NCBI GenBank assembly: GCA_016880465.1
Contig: JAEHDK010000409.1
Coordinates: 1-32,335, forward strand
DNA length: 32,335 nucleotides
Reading direction: 5' to 3'
Origin: Micromonosporaceae bacterium
Lineage (GTDB): Bacteria > Actinomycetota > Actinomycetes > Mycobacteriales > Micromonosporaceae
In this document: positions 26,092 through 32,335 of the stretch, one piece after another
Numbering within the stretch: the first letter of the stretch is position 1
Layout: each line of letters begins with the position of its first letter
Translations under genes and position numbers: made by a program
Notes under the pieces: generated by a model
The model's input: the letters and a program-made list of their open reading frames with translations, nothing else
Told to the model about the DNA's origin: nothing
The model's database searches: none

Positions 26092-27137
26092 TGGACGGCA
26101 CCGCGATACTCCCCGCCACCGGCCGCCCCGCGCCGAGCCGCCCGCTGCTGTCCGTACAGGACCTGACGGTGCAGTTCGGTACTCGCGCCGGAACCATCAC
26201 CGCGGTCGACCGGGTCAGCCTCGACGTGGCCGAGGGAGAGACGCTGGCCGTACTCGGGGAGACGGGCAGCGGCAAGAGCGCTCTGGCGCAGGCCCTCATG
26301 GGGTTGGTGCCGGGACCGGCGGGGCGGGTGGTCAGCGGGCGGATCAACTACGACGGAACCGACCTACTGGCCCGTCCGAGATCCTACACCCGCCGGCTGT
26401 GCGGGACCGAGCTGGCCATGGTCTTCCAGGATCCGCTCAGCTCCCTCAATCCGGTGCTGCGGGTCGGCGTGCAGATCGGCGAACTGTTTCGACGCCGCCG
26501 TGGTGCCTCCCGGGCGGAGGCGCGACGTAAGGCCATCGAGCTGATGGAGCGGGTGGGTATTCCGGCGGCCGCGCGCAGGGTCGATGACTACCCACACCAG
26601 TTCTCGGGCGGCATGCGGCAGCGCGTGATGATCGCGATGGCACTAGCCCTGCGGCCTCGGCTGCTCATCGCCGACGAACCGACCACCGCGCTGGATGTCA
26701 CAGTGCAGGCCCAGATCATGCAGCTGCTGGCGGACCTCAAGGCAGAGCACCGGATGTCGCTGATTCTCATCAGCCACGACCTGGGCCTGGTGGCCGGGGT
26801 CGCCGATCGGGTGATGCTGATGTACGCCGGCCGGGTGGTGGAGACCGGCGAGCTGCGGGAGGTCTACCAGACACTGGCTCACCCGTACACCCGCGGCCTG
26901 ATGGCCTCCATTCCGGGCCTGGCTGGGCCACGCGAGCGGTTGACCCCCATTACCGGGTCACCGCCGGACTTGCTGCGGCTACCGAGCGGTTGCCGATTCC
27001 GCCCCCGGTGCGGGTTCGCCACCGAGGCATGCCGCGCCAGCCAACCGGACCTGTTGCCGGTACCCACCGGGCCCGAGTCGCACCGCGCCGCCTGCCACCA
27101 CGCCGAGGAGGTGGTTGCCGATGGCCGGTCCGGCTGA
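26091..27137 (+). CDS. Dpp/Opp-type ABC transporter ATP-binding protein (DppD-like)
   Basis: GETGSGKSALAQALMGL; YPHQFSGGMRQRVMIAMALALRPRLLIADEPTTALDVTVQAQIMQLL; C-terminal GCRFRPRCGFATEAC. Confidence 0.9.
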   Translation: MDGTAILPATGRPAPSRPLLSVQDLTVQFGTRAGTITAVDRVSLDVAEGETLAVLGETGSGKSALAQALMGLVPGPAGRVVSGRINYDGTDLLARPRSYTRRLCGTELAMVFQDPLSSLNPVLRVGVQIGELFRRRRGASRAEARRKAIELMERVGIPAAARRVDDYPHQFSGGMRQRVMIAMALALRPRLLIADEPTTALDVTVQAQIMQLLADLKAEHRMSLILISHDLGLVAGVADRVMLMYAGRVVETGELREVYQTLAHPYTRGLMASIPGLAGPRERLTPITGSPPDLLRLPSGCRFRPRCGFATEACRASQPDLLPVPTGPESHRAACHHAEEVVADGRSG

Positions 27138-28146
27138 CCCGCTGTTGTCGGTCCGGGATCTGTACACCAGTTTCCCGATCCGTTCCGCGTTCCTGCGTCG
27201 CGAGGTGGGCCGGGTCCAGGCGGTCTCCGGCGTCTCCTTCGAGCTGGCCGCCGGCCGGACGCTGGGCGTGGTCGGCGAGTCGGGTTCGGGCAAGACGACG
27301 TTGGCACGCACCATCATCGGCCTGGAACGGCCCGAGTCCGGCCGGGTGGTCTTCGACGGCCGCGACCTGCCGGACCTGTCCGGTGCGGAACTACGGCGCG
27401 CGCGGCGGCAGATTCAGATGATCTTCCAGGACCCGTACGCGGCGCTGAATCCACGGCTCACGGTGGCGCAGATCATCAGCGAGGCGTGGGCCATCCATCC
27501 CGGAGTGGTGCCGCGCGGCCGGTGGACCGCCGAGGTGAAGGACCTGTTGGCCAGGGTCGGGCTGAACCCGGACCACGCCGACCGGTATCCGCACCAGTTC
27601 TCCGGCGGTCAGCGCCAGCGGGTGGGCATCGCTCGAGCGCTGGCGCTGCGACCGCGGCTGGTGATCTGCGACGAGGCGGTATCCGCACTGGACGTCTCCG
27701 TCCAGGCCCAGGTGTTGAACCTGCTCGTGGACCTGCAGGCCGACCTGGGGCTGACGTACCTGTTCATCGCCCACGACCTGTCCGTGGTGCGGCACATCAG
27801 CGACGAGGTGGTGGTGATGTACCTCGGCAAGGTGGTGGAAACCGGAACGGTCGCGCAGATGTTCACCGCTCCCGTGCACCCGTACACGCAGGCGCTGCTG
27901 TCCGCGGTGCCGGTACCCCGCCCCTGGGCGGCGCCGCACCGCCAACAGGTTGTCCTGGCCGGCGACATCCCGTCACCGATGTCGCCGCCGTCCGGTTGCC
28001 GGTTCCGAACCCGCTGCTGGAAGGCACAGCAGCAATGCGCCGCAGCGGAGCCGGCGCTCGTCGATCGGCTGGCCGGGCACCGGTCCGCCTGCCACTTCCC
28101 GGAGCTGCCGGCGCGGGCCAGGACGGCTGCGGTGGTACGGCCATGA
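27121..28146 (+). CDS. Dpp/Opp-type ABC transporter ATP-binding protein (DppF-like)
   Basis: GESGSGKTTLARTIIGLERP; YPHQFSGGQRQRVGIARALALRPRLVICDEAVSALDVSVQAQ; overlaps the upstream gene. Confidence 0.9.
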   Translation: MAGPADPLLSVRDLYTSFPIRSAFLRREVGRVQAVSGVSFELAAGRTLGVVGESGSGKTTLARTIIGLERPESGRVVFDGRDLPDLSGAELRRARRQIQMIFQDPYAALNPRLTVAQIISEAWAIHPGVVPRGRWTAEVKDLLARVGLNPDHADRYPHQFSGGQRQRVGIARALALRPRLVICDEAVSALDVSVQAQVLNLLVDLQADLGLTYLFIAHDLSVVRHISDEVVVMYLGKVVETGTVAQMFTAPVHPYTQALLSAVPVPRPWAAPHRQQVVLAGDIPSPMSPPSGCRFRTRCWKAQQQCAAAEPALVDRLAGHRSACHFPELPARARTAAVVRP

Positions 28147-28186
28147 CCGGGCTGCCCGGCAGGCCCGCGGCTACCGGCAGCGCGGC

Positions 28187-28855
28187 ATGAGCCGGCCGGT
28201 GCGGTTCGTGCTCGTCCGGCACGGCGAATCGCGGTGGAACGTGGAGGACCGCTATCAGGGGCAGGCCGACTCCGGCCTGACGGTCACCGGGGTAGCGCAG
28301 GCGAGGACGGCCGCGGCAGTGCTGCTGACCCGATTCGGTACACCCGACCTGGTCGTGACGAGCGACCTGCCGCGGGCCAGCGATACTGCGAACGAGTACC
28401 TGCACCGGCTGGACATCGATGCCAAGCCGGACGCCCGGTTGCGGGAAATCCATGTCGGCGGCTGGACCGGCCGGACGTTCGGCGAGATAGCCGAGGCGTA
28501 CCCGGGCGATCTGGCGGCTTCCGGCAGCGGCGTCGACCTGCGGCGCGGTGGTGGCGAGACGTTCGCCGAGCTGCGCGCGCGGGTGTGCCAGGCGCTCGCC
28601 GATGCCGCAGCCGCGGTGGCCCGTGGGGCGGCCCACGCTTCGCCTGCCACCGTCGTCGTCTTCACCCACGGCGGCCCGATCCGGGTCGCCGCCGCGGCCG
28701 CCCTGCGACTGCCGGTACCCGGTCACGCCGGCTTTGCGGCGCCGGTCAACGCCTCGCTCACCGTGCTCGGCTACGGCGACGGGCCGGCAGGCGCCGCGTT
28801 GGTCGAATACAACACGCCGACCGCGGCGGCCGCGCCCGCAGCCAGCGCTGACTGA
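28187..28855 (+). CDS. Histidine phosphatase (phosphoglycerate-mutase-like) family protein
   Basis: MSRPVRFVLVRHGESRWNVEDRYQGQADSGLTVTGVAQA (RHG motif); GGGETFAELRARV; VVVFTHGGPIRV (second His). Confidence 0.85.
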   Translation: MSRPVRFVLVRHGESRWNVEDRYQGQADSGLTVTGVAQARTAAAVLLTRFGTPDLVVTSDLPRASDTANEYLHRLDIDAKPDARLREIHVGGWTGRTFGEIAEAYPGDLAASGSGVDLRRGGGETFAELRARVCQALADAAAAVARGAAHASPATVVVFTHGGPIRVAAAAALRLPVPGHAGFAAPVNASLTVLGYGDGPAGAALVEYNTPTAAAAPAASAD

Positions 28856-28871
28856 ATCGGAAAGGACCAGC

Positions 28872-29777
28872 ATGCTGACCGGGTCGTTCACGTTCGTCGC
28901 GATGACGTACAACCTGTGGGGCGACACGCACCTGGAGCAGCGCGAGCCGGCTATCCGCGAGTTCTTCCGGATCCGGCCACCGGACCTGTTGGCTACCCAG
29001 GAACTACGTCCCCGTTCGCGCGCGGTGGTGGACGAGGTACTGGCCGGACACGCCAGAGTGGGTGACGAGTTTCCCGGCTGGGCGACGCAGAGCAATCTGT
29101 GGTGGCGGCGGGAGCTGTTCGAGCCGATCGAGTCCGGCGCGCAGGACGTCGGCATTCTCGACAGAAATGCCAGGCTGTTCTGGGTGCGGCTGCAACCATT
29201 GGCCGGTGGGCTGCCACCTTTGGTGTTCTCCACCGCACATCTGACCTGGCCAGGCCACGCACAAGAACGCCAGGATCGGCGGAACCGACGGACTGGGCAG
29301 GCAGCGCGGGTGGTCGCGGCGCTGGACGAGGTCGCCGGTGCCGGGCCGTGTCTGTTCACTGTGGACATCAACGATATAGGACAACCGTTGTGGGTGTTCG
29401 GCAACGGCGGCTTCACCGACTCGTTCAGTGCGCTCGGGCGGACGTCGCCGGTCACCCACCCGGTGTCACCGCTGCCGTTCACCAATACCCGTGGCACGCG
29501 GCTGTCGCCGCTGGAGTCGCCGGCCAAGGCAATCGACTGGATCTTCTTCCGTGGCCCGGTGGTCGCCAGGGCCAGCGAGGTTGTCGAGTTCTTTTCGGCG
29601 GGGAGCGCGCCGTCGGACCACAAGCCGGTGGCGGCGACCTTCACCCTGCCATCCGGATCCGCCATTGCGGTCGGGCAGCAGTCATCGCAGACCGCGCGAC
29701 GGCTGTCCGGACCCCTTAACCAGCCGGCCGGGGTGACCGCCGCGGCCATCGTGCTGAACGAAGGAGAGAGGCAGTGA
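28872..29777 (+). CDS. Endonuclease/exonuclease/phosphatase (EEP) superfamily protein
   Basis: MTYNLWG, LLATQELRP, FSTAHLTWPG, VDINDIGQ, AIDWIFF, SDHKPVAATF match EEP catalytic motifs in order; no signal peptide; GGAAAGGA before ATG 28872. Confidence 0.8.
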   Translation: MLTGSFTFVAMTYNLWGDTHLEQREPAIREFFRIRPPDLLATQELRPRSRAVVDEVLAGHARVGDEFPGWATQSNLWWRRELFEPIESGAQDVGILDRNARLFWVRLQPLAGGLPPLVFSTAHLTWPGHAQERQDRRNRRTGQAARVVAALDEVAGAGPCLFTVDINDIGQPLWVFGNGGFTDSFSALGRTSPVTHPVSPLPFTNTRGTRLSPLESPAKAIDWIFFRGPVVARASEVVEFFSAGSAPSDHKPVAATFTLPSGSAIAVGQQSSQTARRLSGPLNQPAGVTAAAIVLNEGERQ

Positions 29778-31279
29778 TCAGACAACATCGGGCCGGCAGC
29801 CTGCTGGCCGCGGTCGTGCTCGTGGCGGGCCTTGCCGCCTGTAGCGGTAGCTCCGACACCCCGACCGGCGGGCCCCAAGTGCTGCGGTACGCGCCGCAGC
29901 TGTTCCCGGTCTCGCTGGACGTTCAGCAATTCCCTGCCGAGGAAGCAGTCCAGACCACGGTTCAACAGGTGCTGGAGACGCTGACCACCATCAAGGATGG
30001 CCAACCGGCGCCGAAGTTGGCCACGTCATGGGAGAACCCCGACCAGAAGACCTGGGTCCTCCATCTCCGTGCCGGGGTGAAGTTCAGCGATGGGACGGCG
30101 TTCACCGCCAAAGATGTCAAAGGCTCGCTAGATCGGCTGATCAGCCTCAAGGGGTCATTGCAGCCGCTGCTTGCTGCGATCACCGGGATCGACGCCACCG
30201 ACGACCGTACGGTGACCGTGCACACCTCGTCGCCACTGGGTACCCTGCCCAGCAGCCTGTCCTTGGTGTTCATCGGGCAGGGTGACAAGGTCACCAGCGA
30301 TACGTACTGGCAGAAGCCGGTCGGCACCGGGCCGTTCACCGTCGAGTCGTTCAGCCCGGACGACAAGGTGGTGCTCACCCGCAACGACGGCTACTGGGGA
30401 CCGAAGGCCAAGCTGGCCAGGGTCGAGATCCTCGACATGCCGGAGATCTCCGCGCGGATCACCGCCCTGAAGAACAGCGAGGTCGACGTGCTGGCGTCGA
30501 TCCCGCCGGACCAGGTGAGCGAGGTATCCGGCGCCGACGGCATCACCTACGGGACCGGCCCGAGCTACAACTACTACTTCATCTGGTTCAACCAGAACAA
30601 CAAGCCGTTCGACAATGTCAAGGTACGCCAGGCGATGTGGCATGCGGTCAACGTGTCGGGCGCGGTCGGCGGACTCTTCGGAGATCTGGGCACGGTGGCC
30701 AAGGCACCGATCACCCAGTCGGTGTTCGGCGCGACCGGGCTGCAGCCGTACTCGTACGATCCAGATCTGGCCAGGAGGCTACTCGCCGAGGCGGGCTACC
30801 CCAACGGCTTCAGCACCAGGATGCAATGGCCGCTGGAAGGCGGACCGAACATCCGGGCCATGGCCCAGGCGTTCATCTCGGACTGGGCGAAGGTCGGCGT
30901 CAAGGTTGAGCCTCAGGAGAAGGAGCGGGCCACCTGGCTCAAGGACTTCGGCGCGCTGAACTGGGATCTGAACCTGCAGACCAACACCACCGGCACCGGG
31001 GACGCCGACTTCACGCTGAACCGGCTGTACACCTGTGCCGCGAAACGGATGGGTTACTGCAACAGCGCCCTGGACTCGATCCTGGCTCGGGCCCGCCAGT
31101 CGCTGGACCAGAACGAGCGCAAGACGCTGTACGCGCAGGCCGCCAAAATCATCTGGGACGACGCGGTTGGTGTCTTCCCGGTGGATCTGAAGAACAACTT
31201 CGCCATCCGCAAGAAGGTCCAGGGGTTCCAGATGCCGGTCGACGGCCGGCCGGACTTCTCGCAGGTGTCGATCGGATAG
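29774..31279 (+). CDS. Dpp/Opp-type (SBP_bac_5) extracellular solute-binding lipoprotein
   Basis: Lipobox signal MIRQHRAGSLLAAVVLVAGLAACSG; LRYAPQLFPVSLDVQ..., TWVLHLRAGVKFSDGTAFTAKDVKGSLDRL, VRQAMWHAVNV. GTGA overlap with the EEP stop. Confidence 0.88.
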   Translation: MIRQHRAGSLLAAVVLVAGLAACSGSSDTPTGGPQVLRYAPQLFPVSLDVQQFPAEEAVQTTVQQVLETLTTIKDGQPAPKLATSWENPDQKTWVLHLRAGVKFSDGTAFTAKDVKGSLDRLISLKGSLQPLLAAITGIDATDDRTVTVHTSSPLGTLPSSLSLVFIGQGDKVTSDTYWQKPVGTGPFTVESFSPDDKVVLTRNDGYWGPKAKLARVEILDMPEISARITALKNSEVDVLASIPPDQVSEVSGADGITYGTGPSYNYYFIWFNQNNKPFDNVKVRQAMWHAVNVSGAVGGLFGDLGTVAKAPITQSVFGATGLQPYSYDPDLARRLLAEAGYPNGFSTRMQWPLEGGPNIRAMAQAFISDWAKVGVKVEPQEKERATWLKDFGALNWDLNLQTNTTGTGDADFTLNRLYTCAAKRMGYCNSALDSILARARQSLDQNERKTLYAQAAKIIWDDAVGVFPVDLKNNFAIRKKVQGFQMPVDGRPDFSQVSIG

Positions 31280-31341
31280 CAGACCCTGCCCGATGTTCGG
31301 CGGACCCAGCGCCTGATGCGTCGGGATGGTTCGTTCATTGT

Positions 31342-31389
31342 CCGGGGCTCCGGGAGTGCGGTCGGCTCACCACACTCCCGGAGCCCCGG
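31342..31389 (+). terminator. Hairpin terminator of the transport operon
   Basis: Perfect 17-bp stem CCGGGGCTCCGGGAGTG / CACTCCCGGAGCCCCGG, 14-nt loop, about 60 nt after the solute-binding protein stop. No clear U-tract. Confidence 0.75.
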
Positions 31390-31862
31390 GCTGTCACTGA
31401 TCTGGGGCAGCGTCCAGCCCGGGCGGCAGAGGATGGTCAGCGGTCCCCACCCCGGCCCGCCATCGTCACCATCGCTGATCACCACTGAGCTCTTCGAGCG
31501 GGCCCAGCACAACGGGTCGCCAAGGACCGCGGTCAGCGGCAGAGTCCGGGTGCAACCAGCGTCGGACAGTTCCGCCATAGCGACCGGGCGACGTTGTGGG
31601 CGTTGACCGCCCTTGATGACCGACACAATGCCCGGCGGCATGCAGACTCTGCCGTACCTGTCGGCCGTCCCGAGAACCCGCCCGGCATCCTCAGCGACGC
31701 TGAGCATGGCTCACAAAAGTAGGCACTATTCTACCGGTTGCATATCAGGTCCGTCCAGGGCTGTTGGCGAGCGCAGTTCCGTTCTCTTTACCCCTATCTA
31801 TTCACAGCTTGCAATTCATAGGTTTCTTGGTAAGGCATACCATCTTGAAAGAGGTGATCATT

Positions 31863-32335
31863 GTGACAAGAAACTGGCGAATATCCGCGATCTATACGGC
31901 CGTGGCCGCGCTAGTTCTCACGGCCGGGATGGCGGCACCTCCGGGCACTGCCCAGGCAGGGCCCAGCGCCAGCCAGGGCACCAGTCTCGCCGCACGCCCC
32001 GAGCCAACGCTGCCCACGAACGCGGTTCCGGGCTCCACGCCGGATCGCCGGGCCGCCTGGGAGCGCCTGGCACCGCAGGCGAAGCAGCAGGCGCTGACAC
32101 AGTTCCGGGAGCTGGTCGGCCCGCGGTTGCAGATTGACGCCGACACCGCCCGATCCCGCACCGCCACGGCGCCGACTCTGGCGCAGGCCCTGTCTGGCAA
32201 GGCGGGCGTTGCCGCGTCGGTGGAGCCGAGATTTGCTCGAGGCGCGCCCGTAGTGCGCGGCCTGGACGCGCAGGGCACACAATTCAGCGATCCGGACAGC
32301 GACGGGCTGGACCAGGCGTTCGAAGCCGCGGTGGC
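31863..32335 (+). CDS. Secreted protein, 3' partial (open to window end)
   Basis: GTG 31863 preceded by AAAGAGGTGAT; MTRNWRISAIYTAVAALVLTAGMAAPPGTAQA signal-like N-terminus; frame open to 32335, ending ...TQFSDPDSDGLDQAFEAAV. Missing from the ORF track, probably because no stop lies in the window. Confidence 0.75.
   Translation, partial: MTRNWRISAIYTAVAALVLTAGMAAPPGTAQAGPSASQGTSLAARPEPTLPTNAVPGSTPDRRAAWERLAPQAKQQALTQFRELVGPRLQIDADTARSRTATAPTLAQALSGKAGVAASVEPRFARGAPVVRGLDAQGTQFSDPDSDGLDQAFEAAV

Noticed and set aside
27863-30004. 713-aa minus-strand ORF
   Set aside because: Antisense to four genes with clear family motifs on the plus strand; low-complexity Arg/Pro/Gly-rich product typical of shadow ORFs in high-GC DNA.
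31054-31707. 217-aa minus-strand ORF
   Set aside because: Runs through the predicted terminator and antisense to the solute-binding protein; no recognisable domain.

Overview
High-GC (about 70%) actinomycete-type chromosomal window, possibly Micromonosporaceae (lineage is inference only). From left to right it contains:
(1) the 3' part of an XRE/cupin-type regulator, a 50-codon C-terminal remnant of an amidohydrolase that is absent from the ORF track, and a branched-chain-amino-acid-type (Liv/HAAT) ABC transporter whose LivM permease and LivG ATPase are fused in one ORF;
(2) a VOC protein, a small membrane protein whose start lies at a 14-bp tandem repeat, and a convergent pair of secreted proteins: a trypsin-like protease and an X25-X25-Ig-RTX protein;
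(3) an APH/AAA bifunctional kinase overlapping tail-to-tail with an acyltransferase, which ends a minus-strand gene set with a LiaF-like protein, a small membrane protein and an ABC-2 exporter whose ATPase has Walker A Lys replaced by Gln;
(4) an excalibur protein, a DUF6295-like protein and a dienelactone hydrolase;
(5) the most interesting region, about 18.6-31.4 kb: a divergent carbohydrate/polyol locus. The minus arm carries a DUF6772-like protein, an orphan small protein, a LacI regulator, an erythritol/L-threitol-dehydrogenase-like ADH and an FGGY kinase. The plus arm carries a Dpp/Opp-type ABC transporter, a histidine phosphatase, an endonuclease/exonuclease/phosphatase-family protein and a solute-binding lipoprotein. 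Two identical copies of CGTTAACGTTAAT lie in the divergent intergenic region and look like LacI-family operators;
(6) the 5' end of a secreted protein running off the window. No rRNA, tRNA, CRISPR array, IS element or phage gene was recognised. All family calls come from reading motifs; no database search was run.
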